A DNA stretch of 7,836 nt from CAIWHR01 sp039931775 (GCA_039931775.1 JBDTRG010000060.1:1-7836); one strand, 5' to 3'; counted from the stretch's first letter, positions 1 to 6,976 are shown. Program-made: numbers and translations. The notes: a model not told the origin generated them from the sequence alone.

Positions 1-695
1 GCGCGAAGAAGATCGAAGTGGGCAAGGAAGACACGACGATCATCGACGGCGCCGGTGAAAAGGCTGCGATCGAAGCGCGCGTCAAGAACGTCCGCAAGCA
101 GATCGACGACGCGACGTCCGACTACGACAAGGAAAAGCTGCAGGAGCGCGTGGCGAAGCTGGCCGGCGGCGTTGCGGTGATCAAGGTCGGCGCGGCGACG
201 GAAGTCGAAATGAAAGAGAAGAAGGCGCGCGTCGAAGACGCATTGCATGCAACGCGTGCGGCGGTCGAGGAAGGCATCGTGGCCGGCGGTGGCGTTGCAT
301 ACCTGCGTGCGCGTGCCAACCTCAAGGGGCTCAAAGGCGACAATCACGACCAGGACGCGGGCATCAAGATCGTGTTGCGTGCGCTGGAAGAGCCGCTGCG
401 TCAGATCGTCAACAACGCCGGCGATGATCCGGGTGTCGTCCTCAACAAGGTCGTCGAAGGCAAGGGCAACTACGGCTTCAATGCTCAGACTGGCGAATAT
501 GGCGACCTGGTCGAGATGGGTGTCGTCGACCCGACCAAGGTGACGCGTTTCGCGCTGCAAAATGCGGCGTCGGTGGCCTCGCTGCTGCTCACGACCGAAG
601 CGATGATCGCCGAACTCCCGAAGGACGAAAAGCCGATGGGCGGTGGCGGTGGCGGAATGGGTGGGATGGGCGGCATGGGCGACATGGACATGTGA
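1..695 (+). CDS. groEL: Chaperonin GroEL, C-terminal part (5' end outside window)
   Basis: This is the 60 kDa chaperonin subunit, which forms the double-ring ATP-driven cytosolic protein-folding chamber with GroES. The reading frame is open from the left edge (first full codon at base 3) and gives 230 residues, matching E. coli GroEL from about residue 320 to the end: last part of the apical domain, second intermediate segment and second equatorial segment. The block TSDYDKEKLQERVAKLAGG is intact, followed by the chaperonin signature AAVEEGIVAGGG. The ATP-hydrolysis aspartate (E. coli Asp398) is at bases 237-239 in RVEDALHATRA, and the nucleotide-contacting aspartate of VVDPTKVT (E. coli Asp495) at 528-530. 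The C-terminus is a Gly/Met-rich tail with a six-glycine run and GGM repeats ending DMDM. groES would be expected upstream, outside the window. Nothing suggests a broken gene. Whether it is the only groEL copy cannot be told. Confidence 0.97.
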   Translation, partial: AKKIEVGKEDTTIIDGAGEKAAIEARVKNVRKQIDDATSDYDKEKLQERVAKLAGGVAVIKVGAATEVEMKEKKARVEDALHATRAAVEEGIVAGGGVAYLRARANLKGLKGDNHDQDAGIKIVLRALEEPLRQIVNNAGDDPGVVLNKVVEGKGNYGFNAQTGEYGDLVEMGVVDPTKVTRFALQNAASVASLLLTTEAMIAELPKDEKPMGGGGGGMGGMGGMGDMDM

Positions 696-755
696 CGCGA
701 TCCGCGAGGGGCGCTCCGTCGCAAGACGGGCCGCACCTTTCGGAAATCGCGCCGT

Positions 756-771
756 CCCCGCGGAAGCGGGG
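756..771 (+). other. GC-rich hairpin with GGAA tetraloop downstream of groEL
   Basis: A perfect 6-bp stem CCCCGC/GCGGGG closes on a GGAA loop, a GNRA-type tetraloop expected to be very stable in RNA. It lies 61 bases after the groEL stop and about 15 bases before the intrinsic terminator. Its right arm (766-771) is also complementary to the left arm of the terminator (790-795), so the two hairpins could compete. It may protect the 3' end of the message or simply be part of the termination region; there is no T-run directly after it. Confidence 0.55.
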
Positions 772-785
772 TCGCAGCGACACTC

Positions 786-815
786 AAAACCCCGCTCCGG
801 CGGGGTTTTGCTTTT
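786..815 (+). terminator. Intrinsic (Rho-independent) terminator of groEL
   Basis: AAAACCCCG (786-794) pairs perfectly with CGGGGTTTT (801-809), and one more C-G pair extends the stem to 10 bp with a four-base loop. The stem ends in TTTT, followed by GC and another TTTT. The A-run on the left and T-run on the right make it potentially bidirectional, but no minus-strand gene reads into it here. It is well placed to end the groESL transcript, so the next gene probably has its own promoter. Confidence 0.88.
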
Positions 816-986
816 GATCTCCCGTATTTACGTCGGGGTGCGGCGTAGCCTTGGCGCCGAATAATGCTTTAGACTACCCGCGGCAAACCGGAAGGCGATA
901 CGAGGCAATACAAGGCCCATGCAGAAATCGTCGAGTTGCATTCCCGCGGTGTGCGCGGGCGCCGGACCGGCGCCTGACCGGGACCC

Positions 987-1580
987 ATGAGTTCGGGGAT
1001 ACTGTTTGCGATTGCGATCGGCGCGCTCGCCATCGCCATCGTCGTCGGTCTGATGCGCCGCAGCCGCGGTGCGGGAGCCGGGACGAAATTCGCCGATGGC
1101 CCGAATACGGCCGCGCAGTGGACCGAAGGCGAAACCACGCGGCTCCTGTCCTCGGCGGAGCTCCCCGGCCTCTATCTGTTGCGCCCGCGGTTCCTGAGCA
1201 AGGCCGAGGGCGTCGTTTACATGCTGCTGAAGGCGGCATTTCCGCGACACGAGATCTTCGCGCGCGTGCGCCTCGCCGACGTGCTGCAGGTGAAGATCGG
1301 CCCGCAGGGCATGGAACGGCTGCGCGCGTTCCGCAAGATCGCTAACCAGCACGTCGGATTCGTGCTGTGCAATCGCGACATGACCATCCTCGCAATCATC
1401 GACACCAAGGAACCCGACGCCGTCGTCAACCCGCGCGACCAGAAGCTCGAGACGATCAAGCAGCGCTGCCTGCAGGCGGCGCAGGTCCGCTACATCTGCA
1501 TCTACCCGCCGCAACTGCCGCGCTACCGCGACCTGCGCGAGCAGGTCCTGGGGCCCGCCGAGGAAATGCCCGCGGGCTAG
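987..1580 (+). CDS. Membrane-anchored DUF2726-like protein
   Basis: This is a 197-residue protein of unknown function. Residues 4-23 form one strongly hydrophobic helix followed by RRSR, so by the positive-inside rule the rest should face the cytoplasm, tethered to the inner membrane. A low-complexity linker (about 24-50) leads to a C-terminal domain (about 60-175) that resembles DUF2726: an early LSKAEGVVYMLLKAAFP helix, FARVRLADVL, then a core with HVGFVLCNRD and AIIDTKEP. Family members I recall usually have DF and an acidic ELD-type strand at these places; here residue 124 is Gly and the second strand reads IIDTK (139-141). The ATG at 987 is the only start available, because an in-frame TGA lies at 975-977; the Shine-Dalgarno is weak. 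The gene sits alone between groEL and a convergent operon. The family call is from remembered pattern and is moderately sure. Confidence 0.75.
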   Translation: MSSGILFAIAIGALAIAIVVGLMRRSRGAGAGTKFADGPNTAAQWTEGETTRLLSSAELPGLYLLRPRFLSKAEGVVYMLLKAAFPRHEIFARVRLADVLQVKIGPQGMERLRAFRKIANQHVGFVLCNRDMTILAIIDTKEPDAVVNPRDQKLETIKQRCLQAAQVRYICIYPPQLPRYRDLREQVLGPAEEMPAG

Positions 1581-1587
1581 CGCGGGC

Positions 1588-1616
1588 GAGCGCCTCGGGG
1601 CGGCCCGACGGCGCTT
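1588..1616 (+). repeat. 29-base direct repeat, copy 1
   Basis: This copy starts eight bases after the DUF2726 stop codon and differs from copy 2 (1662-1690) at two of 29 positions (C/T and A/G). It contains an imperfect inverted repeat that folds into a hairpin. Between the copies lies a segment with a further hairpin. The wording resembles GC-rich intergenic elements I recall from Burkholderiales genomes, but that is memory and not a search result. Confidence 0.8.
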
Positions 1617-1618
1617 TT
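1590..1618 (+). terminator. Probable intrinsic terminator after the DUF2726 gene
   Basis: GCGCC (1590-1594) pairs with GGCGC (1610-1614), and after a one-base bulge TCGGG (1595-1599) pairs with CCCGA (1604-1608) around a GCGG loop. The stem is followed at once by TTTT (1615-1618). This is a short but typical terminator shape on the plus strand, ten bases beyond the stop codon. It is formed by repeat copy 1. On the minus strand there is no T-run after the stem. Confidence 0.7.
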
Positions 1619-1644
1619 GTGATCCCCCGAGAGTCGCTGCGCTC

Positions 1645-1664
1645 CTCTCCCCTCGGGGGGAGAG
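1645..1664. other. Hairpin between convergent genes
   Basis: CTCTCCCC (1645-1652) and GGGGAGAG (1657-1664) form a perfect 8-bp stem on a TCGG loop. An alternative register pairs GCGCTC (1639-1644) with GAGCGC (1662-1667) and lengthens the structure. It lies between the two repeat copies and would fold in transcripts from either strand, so it may help stop read-through from pobA toward the DUF2726 gene. It lacks a T-run on either side. Confidence 0.6.
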
Positions 1665-1690
1665 CGCCTTGGGGCGGCCCGGCGGCGCTT
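1662..1690 (+). repeat. 29-base direct repeat, copy 2
   Basis: This is the second copy of the element at 1588-1616, with two mismatches. Its last two bases lie inside the pobA stop codon (TAA read on the minus strand at 1691-1689), so the element abuts or slightly overlaps the coding region. It can fold into the same GCGCC/GGCGC hairpin but is not followed by a T-run. Confidence 0.8.
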
Positions 1691-2870
1691 ATTCGAACGG
1701 CAGGCCCACGTAGTTCTCTGCGAGACTCGTCGCCGCCGCCCGGGAACTCACGACGTAATCGAGCTGCGCGCGCTGCAGCCGCAGGTGGAACGCGTCCTCG
1801 CCAACCGAGTGGTGAAGCATCGTCGTCATCCACCACGAAAAATGCTCGGCGCGCCATACCCGGCGCAGGCACGTCTGCGAGTACGCGTCGAGGCCCTGGG
1901 TATTTGCGGAGGTGAAGTATTCGACGAGCGCGCGCGTGAGAACACGGACGTCGGCAACCGCCAGATTCAGTCCCTTTGCGCCGGTCGGCGGCACGATGTG
2001 AGCCGCGTCACCCGCGAGAAAAAGCCTGCCGTGCTGCATCGGTTCGACGACAAAACTGCGCATCGCGATGATGCCCTTCTGCAGCACGGGTCCTTCGGCG
2101 AGCTTCCAGCCGTCGTCGGTCGCGAGGCGCGCGTGCAATTCGCCCCAGATACGCGCGTCGGACCAGTTCGCGATGTCGTCATGCGGGTCGCACTGGATGT
2201 ACAGCCGCTGGATATCGGGCGAGCGCATCGACAGGAGCGCGAAGCCGCGTTCGTGGTACGCGTAGATCAGCTCCTTTGCCGACGGAGGTGCCTTGGCGAG
2301 AATGCCGAGCCAGCCGAAGGGGTAGACGCGCGTGTGCTCGACGCGTGACGCTTCCGGAATCGCCATCCTGCAGATGCCGTGGAAACCGTCGCAGCCGGCG
2401 ATGAAGTCGCAAGCGAGCTCCCGGGTTTCACCGTCGGCGCGAAACGAAATGCCTGGTTGGTCGGAGTCGATCCCGTGCACCGCCACGTTTTCGACGCCGA
2501 ACAGAATCTGTCCGCGTGCGGCAAGGCGCGCGGCGACCAGGTCCTTGATCACCTCGTGCTGCGCGTAGACGGTGATCGCTCTTCCGCCCGTCAGGCCGGA
2601 CAGGTCGATCCGGTGTCCACGGCCGCCGAAGCGAAGCTCGATTCCATGGTGGACGAAGCCCTCGCGCTGCATGCGCTGCCCGAGGCCGGATTCGTTCAAC
2701 ACGTCGACGGTGCCCTGCTCGAGAACGCCGGCGCGAATCGTGCCCTCGATGTCGCTGCGGGTGCGAACCTCGACGACGATGGATTCGATGCCCCGAAGAT
2801 GCAGCAGATGAGAAAGCAGGAGTCCCGCAGGACCGGCGCCGACGATCCCGACGCGTGTCTTCATCTGCAT
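1689..2870 (-). CDS. pobA: 4-hydroxybenzoate 3-monooxygenase (PobA)
   Basis: This FAD-dependent cytosolic enzyme hydroxylates 4-hydroxybenzoate to protocatechuate using NAD(P)H and O2. At 393 residues it matches the family length (394 in Pseudomonas fluorescens), and identity to that enzyme as I recall it is high throughout. Visible motifs are GAGPAG (11-16, FAD), IRAGVLEQ with Arg46, CDGFHG (160-165) and GDAAHIVPPTGAKG (287-300, FAD and active site). Substrate residues Tyr203, Ser214, Arg216, Arg222 and Tyr224, and the C-terminal Tyr387 in ENYVGLP, correspond to P. fluorescens Tyr201, Ser212, Arg214, Arg220, Tyr222 and Tyr385. The coenzyme helix reads VRTRSDIEGT (35-44), unlike the NADPH enzyme. 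The Shine-Dalgarno AGGAG lies only 3 bases before the first ATG but 9 before a second ATG at 2864 (MKTRVGIVG), which also fits the family N-terminus, so the true product may be 391 residues. It is the last gene of the cluster. Confidence 0.96.
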   Translation of the reverse strand: MQMKTRVGIVGAGPAGLLLSHLLHLRGIESIVVEVRTRSDIEGTIRAGVLEQGTVDVLNESGLGQRMQREGFVHHGIELRFGGRGHRIDLSGLTGGRAITVYAQHEVIKDLVAARLAARGQILFGVENVAVHGIDSDQPGISFRADGETRELACDFIAGCDGFHGICRMAIPEASRVEHTRVYPFGWLGILAKAPPSAKELIYAYHERGFALLSMRSPDIQRLYIQCDPHDDIANWSDARIWGELHARLATDDGWKLAEGPVLQKGIIAMRSFVVEPMQHGRLFLAGDAAHIVPPTGAKGLNLAVADVRVLTRALVEYFTSANTQGLDAYSQTCLRRVWRAEHFSWWMTTMLHHSVGEDAFHLRLQRAQLDYVVSSRAAATSLAENYVGLPFE

Positions 2871-2873
2871 GCG

Positions 2874-2879
2874 CTCCTC
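2874..2879 (-). promoter_or_regulatory. Ribosome binding site of pobA
   Basis: GAGGAG on the minus strand is the only strong Shine-Dalgarno in the 51-base gap between pcaG and pobA. It is 3 bases from the ATG at 2870 and 9 bases from the in-frame ATG at 2864, favouring the downstream start. I saw no convincing promoter in this gap, consistent with pobA being read from the pca transcript. Confidence 0.65.
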
Positions 2880-2921
2880 ACGCGGGCGAGGGTACCATCG
2901 GCGCAGTGCCGCCCCGCCTCC

Positions 2922-3491
2922 TCAGCACTCGAAGAATACCGTTTCGCCGGGTCCTTGCAGGATCACGTTCCAGGCGATCGCGCCGGCTCGGCCCGCGATG
3001 GCGCTCGCCACCAGTGTGCCGCGCCGGTCCGCCGGAACGGATTGCAGGACGGCATCCTCCGCGTTGGCCGGGTCGCCCGGGAAGTAGATTCGCGAGTTGA
3101 GGTGCTTCAGCAATCCGCGCGTGAAGATCGTCACGTTGATGTGCGGCGCTTGCAGGCCGCCTCCCGATGCGGGCACGCGACCCGGCTTGATCGTGGTGAA
3201 CCGGAAACTTCCGTCGTCCCCGGTGGGCGTACGACCGAATCCCGTGAAGCCGGTGACGAGGGGTTTGTCCTGTCGATCGTCGGGGTGGGCGTAGCGCCCA
3301 TGCGCGTTGGCCTGCCAGATCTCGACGATCGCGTCGTTGACCGGCTTGCCATCGCCGTCGACGACGCGCCCCTCGACCGTGACCTTGTCGTCGTTCGCGC
3401 CGGCGCCGACGAGGTTGTCGGTGAAGAGCCATGTGAGGCCGATGTGCAGGTACGGCCCGATGGTTTGCGATGAAGTTGTTTGCAGGCTCAT
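2922..3491 (-). CDS. pcaG: Protocatechuate 3,4-dioxygenase, alpha subunit
   Basis: PcaG pairs with PcaH in the cytosolic enzyme that cleaves the protocatechuate ring between the two hydroxyl-bearing carbons. The product is 189 residues, starting MSLQTTSSQTIGPYLHIGLT, a typical alpha-subunit opening, followed by the intradiol dioxygenase beta-sandwich (VTVEGRVVDGDGKPV, IVEIWQANAHGRYAHP, FGRTPTGDDGSF, LQAPHINVTIFTRG, IYFPGD). Compared with PcaH here, two of four iron-ligand positions survive (Tyr67, His117), but the second Tyr is replaced (PGRVPAS, around 103-109) and the second His is Asn119. This fits the known alpha subunit, which binds no iron but lends residues to the active-site pocket; Arg125 is a candidate. 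The ATG at 3491 has GGAG 6 bases upstream, right after the pcaH stop, 11 bases apart. The frame stays open far upstream through pcaH and pcaF, but that extension is not protein-like. Confidence 0.95.
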   Translation of the reverse strand: MSLQTTSSQTIGPYLHIGLTWLFTDNLVGAGANDDKVTVEGRVVDGDGKPVNDAIVEIWQANAHGRYAHPDDRQDKPLVTGFTGFGRTPTGDDGSFRFTTIKPGRVPASGGGLQAPHINVTIFTRGLLKHLNSRIYFPGDPANAEDAVLQSVPADRRGTLVASAIAGRAGAIAWNVILQGPGETVFFEC

Positions 3492-3502
3492 GGGGATCTC
3501 CG

Positions 3503-4246
3503 TCAGGCCCGAAGGTAGTTGTCCATGGGGGTCTCGTCGCGGCCGCGAAGCACGATGTCGAACTTGTAGCCGAGGGCCTGCTCGGGAATCGTCGTCTCCC
3601 AGTCGAAGGTCGATATCAGCCTCTGGCGCGCCTTTTCGTCGGGAATGCTTTGGTACATCGGGTCGTGTTCGAGCAGGGGATCGCCGGGAAAGTACATTTG
3701 CGTCACGAGTCGCGTGGCGAACGCCGGCCCGAACAGCGAGAAGTGGATATGCGCCGGCCGCCAGGCGTTGTGGTGATTTCGCCATGGATATTCGCCCGGT
3801 CGAATCGAGATGAACCGGTAGCGGCCCTCGGCGTCGGTGAGCGTGCGGCCGCAACCATGGAAATTCGGATCGAGCGGCGCATTGTGCTGGTCGACGCGAT
3901 GGGGATAGCGGCCGGCGCTGTTCGCCTGCCAGATCTCCACCAGTGTATGGGCGACCGGACGGGCATGGGTGTCGAGCACGCGGCCGCTGACGACGATCCG
4001 CTCGCCGATAGGCTCGCCGTTGCCCTGCCGGGTGAGGTCGTGATCGTTGGCCTTGAGGAGATCGTGGCCGAAGGCGGGACCGGTGACCTCGCAGAGCGAC
4101 GTCGGCAGCAGCACCAGCGGCTGCGACGGCGAGCGCTTCACGGTCGAGGCGTAAGGGGGAAAGAGATAGTCGGGCTGCGTCCCGCGGTCGGGCTTGCGAT
4201 ATCCGGCCAGCGGTCGCGCGGCCGGATCCTGGGGTCGTGACGTCAT
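3503..4246 (-). CDS. pcaH: Protocatechuate 3,4-dioxygenase, beta subunit
   Basis: This is the iron(III)-binding catalytic subunit that converts protocatechuate and O2 to 3-carboxy-cis,cis-muconate in the 3-oxoadipate pathway. It has 247 residues. An N-terminal dioxygenase extension (about 1-80, with YLFPPYASTVKRSP and GPAFG) precedes the intradiol beta-sandwich core. All four iron ligands are visible: Tyr114 (SAGRYPHRVD), Tyr153 (PGEYPWRNHH), His166 and His168 (WRPAHIHFS), each exactly six positions beyond the Pseudomonas putida beta-subunit numbering (108, 147, 160, 162). Arg163 corresponds to its active-site Arg157. LVEIWQANSAGRYPH and MYFPGDPL are further family marks. The ATG at 4246 has GGAG 6 bases upstream, and the stop is 11 bases before pcaG, so the two subunits are probably translated together. 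A complete and apparently active gene. Confidence 0.97.
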   Translation of the reverse strand: MTSRPQDPAARPLAGYRKPDRGTQPDYLFPPYASTVKRSPSQPLVLLPTSLCEVTGPAFGHDLLKANDHDLTRQGNGEPIGERIVVSGRVLDTHARPVAHTLVEIWQANSAGRYPHRVDQHNAPLDPNFHGCGRTLTDAEGRYRFISIRPGEYPWRNHHNAWRPAHIHFSLFGPAFATRLVTQMYFPGDPLLEHDPMYQSIPDEKARQRLISTFDWETTIPEQALGYKFDIVLRGRDETPMDNYLRA

Positions 4247-4309
4247 TCGTTTCTCCGTTCAAATTCGCATGAGTCGAAGGAGTGGCGCGCTCGCTTCGCG
4301 TGCTGCATC

Positions 4310-5512
<1,203 letters not shown>

Positions 5513-5518
5513 GAAATT

Positions 5519-5522
5519 CTCC
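5519..5522 (-). promoter_or_regulatory. Ribosome binding site deciding the pcaF GTG start
   Basis: GGAG read on the minus strand lies 6 bases before the GTG at 5512, the same spacing as at pcaJ, pcaH and pcaG. It supports GTG as the real start of a thiolase whose N-terminus (MNDAFICDAIRTPFG) fits the family without extension. Confidence 0.75.
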
Positions 5523-5561
5523 AGGCGTTGGTTACAGAGCAGTTGGGCGGGGAAGGGGCCG

Positions 5562-6212
5562 CTATCCCGGGGTCGCAGACAACGTGAGCGGTGCGCCGGT
5601 CATGCGCTGCAGTTCGTCGAACGACAGCCCGTCGACGATCTCGATGACGCGCAATCCGTCGGGCGTGACATCGATGACGGTCAGGTCCGTAAAGATGCGG
5701 TTGACGCAGGACAGTCCGGTGACCGGATAGGTGCATCGCGTAACGATCTTGCTTTCGCCCGATTTTGTCACGTGCTCCATCATCACGAACACGCTTTTCG
5801 CGCCGATCGCGAGGTCCATCGCACCGCCGACGGCGGGGATCGCATCCGGCGCGCCGGTGTGCCAGTTCGCAAGGTCTCCGGCCACAGATACCTGGAAGGC
5901 GCCCAGAACGCAGATGTCGAGATGCCCGCCGCGCATCATCGCGAACGAGTCCGCGTGATGGAAGTATGCGCCGCCCGTCAAAAGGGTGACCGGCTGCTTG
6001 CCGGCGTTGATGAGGTCCGGATCTTCGCGACCCTTCTCCGGCGCCGGGCCCATCCCCAGAACACCGTTTTCGCTGTGCAGGATGATCTCGCGGTCCTTGG
6101 GCAGGAAATTCGCAACGGTGGTCGGCAGGCCGATGCCGAGGTTCACGTACGCGCCTTCGGGAATGTCGCGCGCCACGCGGGTGGCCATCTGCTCTCGGGT
6201 AAAACGCTTCAT
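5562..6212 (-). CDS. pcaJ: 3-oxoadipate CoA-transferase, subunit B
   Basis: PcaJ is the B subunit of succinyl-CoA:3-oxoadipate CoA-transferase, which moves CoA from succinyl-CoA to 3-oxoadipate. The product is 216 residues, close to the usual 213 or so, starting MKRFTREQMATRVARDIPEGAYVNLGIGLPT. The catalytic glutamate of class I CoA-transferases is Glu48 in LHSENGVLGMGP. Other family marks are GGAYFHHADSFAMMRGGH (about 80-97) and GGAMDLAIGAKSVFVMMEH (about 129-147). Start choice: the frame is open upstream to 6365, but the extra residues are arginine-rich, overlap pcaI and are not protein-like. ATGs at 6227 and 6224 overlap the pcaI stop, while the ATG at 6212 has GGAG exactly 6 bases upstream and fits the family N-terminus. 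With the start at 6212 the gap to pcaI is 11 bases, suggesting coupled translation of the two subunits. The stop is TAG. Confidence 0.95.
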   Translation of the reverse strand: MKRFTREQMATRVARDIPEGAYVNLGIGLPTTVANFLPKDREIILHSENGVLGMGPAPEKGREDPDLINAGKQPVTLLTGGAYFHHADSFAMMRGGHLDICVLGAFQVSVAGDLANWHTGAPDAIPAVGGAMDLAIGAKSVFVMMEHVTKSGESKIVTRCTYPVTGLSCVNRIFTDLTVIDVTPDGLRVIEIVDGLSFDELQRMTGAPLTLSATPG

Positions 6213-6218
6213 CGCCTT

Positions 6219-6222
6219 CTCC
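6219..6222 (-). promoter_or_regulatory. Ribosome binding site deciding the pcaJ start
   Basis: GGAG on the minus strand, 6 bases before the ATG at 6212 and placed just after the pcaI stop (6226-6224). It lies downstream of the competing ATG at 6227 and overlaps the one at 6224, so neither of those can use it. Confidence 0.7.
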
Positions 6223-6223
6223 A

Positions 6224-6922
6224 TCATGCCTGGGCCTGCGGGCGGGTTGCGCTGTCGGCGGCATCGACGGCGACGACGCGCTGCACGAAGATTCCCGGGG
6301 TGACGATCACCTCCGGATCGAGCGTGCCGAGCGGAACGATTTCGCGCACCTGGGCGATTGAGCATTTCGCCGCCGACGCCATGATCGGGCCGAAGTTGCG
6401 TGCCGCCTTTCGATAGACGAGATTGCCCCAGCGGTCGCCGCGCTCGGCCTTGATCAGCGCGAAGTCGGCATGGATCGGATGTTCGAGCACGTAGTCGCGG
6501 CCATTGATCGTCCGCGTTTCCTTGCCCTCGGCGAGCAGGGTGCCGTAGCCCGTCCGCGTGAAGAACGCGCCAATGCCGGCACCCGCCGCCCGGATCCGCT
6601 CGGCGAGATTGCCTTGCGGAACGAGTTCGAGCTCGATCTCCCCCGCATGGTAGAGGGCGTCGAAGATGTACGAGTCGGTCTGCCGCGGGAACGAACAGAT
6701 GATCTTCTTCACGCGCTTCGCCTTGAGTAGCGCCGCGAGCCCGGTCTCGCCGTTGCCCGCGTTGTTGTTGACGATCGTCAGATCGCGCGCGCCCTGCGCG
6801 ATCAATGCGTCGATGAGCGCCGATGGCATCCCCGCGGTGCCGAAGCCGCCGATCATCAGCGTCGCCCCGTCGTGGATGTCGGCCAGCGCCGCTTGGGCGC
6901 TGGCGACGGTCTTGTCGATCAT
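6224..6922 (-). CDS. pcaI: 3-oxoadipate CoA-transferase, subunit A
   Basis: PcaI is the A subunit of the heteromeric CoA-transferase that makes 3-oxoadipyl-CoA for PcaF. It has 232 residues against 231 in Pseudomonas putida, and matches the remembered sequence of that protein closely along its length. The CoA-transferase glycine motif GGFGTAGMPS is at 25-34. Strongly conserved blocks follow: NNAGNGETGLAALL, CSFPRQTDSYIFD, VPQGNLAERIRAAGAGIGAFF, TGYGTLLAEGKETR, HADFALIKAERGDRWGNL, YRKAARNFGPIM and TPGIFVQRVV. The ATG at 6922 gives the expected MIDKT opening and has GAGG 5 bases upstream. The TGA stop overlaps an ATG of the pcaJ frame. The oxidoreductase gene ends 54 bases upstream, so pcaI is probably internal to the operon, though it could also have its own promoter in that gap. 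Confidence 0.97.
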   Translation of the reverse strand: MIDKTVASAQAALADIHDGATLMIGGFGTAGMPSALIDALIAQGARDLTIVNNNAGNGETGLAALLKAKRVKKIICSFPRQTDSYIFDALYHAGEIELELVPQGNLAERIRAAGAGIGAFFTRTGYGTLLAEGKETRTINGRDYVLEHPIHADFALIKAERGDRWGNLVYRKAARNFGPIMASAAKCSIAQVREIVPLGTLDPEVIVTPGIFVQRVVAVDAADSATRPQAQA

Positions 6923-6976
6923 GGTTGCCTCGTGTCGTGGATACGCCTGGTTTCGATGTCCGTCTTCATAGCAACG
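6923..6976 (-). other. Gap between the oxidoreductase gene and pcaI, with a 16-codon open frame
   Basis: Read on the minus strand, an ATG at 6969 opens a 16-codon frame (MKTDIETRRIHDTRQP) whose TGA (6921-6919) overlaps the pcaI ATG in an ATGA arrangement. GGAG stands 10 bases before this ATG, inside the end of the oxidoreductase gene. It could couple translation into pcaI, but an open frame this short is expected by chance in GC-rich DNA. I saw no clear promoter or operator palindrome here. Confidence 0.3.

Larger units (their letters stand above)
696..986. other. Intergenic region between groEL and the DUF2726 gene
   Basis: This 291-base stretch holds the two hairpins after groEL and, at its right end, a compact hairpin at 958-974 (GGCGCC on both sides of a GGACC loop) that finishes 12 bases before the next start codon. 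I found no convincing sigma-70 -35/-10 pair, although an AT-richer patch at about 857-872 is the likeliest promoter area. Open frames crossing this region have no recognisable protein content. I see no RNA gene. Confidence 0.6.

Noticed and set aside
636..692. Low-complexity GGC/ATG-rich tract as a possible repeat expansion
   Set aside because: It encodes the normal Gly/Met-rich C-terminal tail of GroEL.
857..876. Possible sigma-70 promoter for the DUF2726 gene (TTGGCG and TTTAGA-like boxes nearby)
   Set aside because: The boxes are about 11-12 bases apart instead of about 17, so they do not form a credible pair.
828..1514. Minus-strand 228-codon open frame opposite the DUF2726 gene
   Set aside because: The plus-strand frame has a membrane helix and a family-like domain; this one is a shadow rich in Arg and Ala with no motif.
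2379..3473. Long plus-strand open frame (364 codons) opposite pobA and pcaG
   Set aside because: It is antisense to two clear enzymes, has no recognisable domain and no convincing ribosome binding site.
4243..4308. A 21-codon minus-strand frame between pcaF and pcaH whose TGA overlaps the pcaH ATG
   Set aside because: It has no ribosome binding site, and any gene starting ATGA creates such a stop; a 21-codon open stretch is expected by chance at this GC content.
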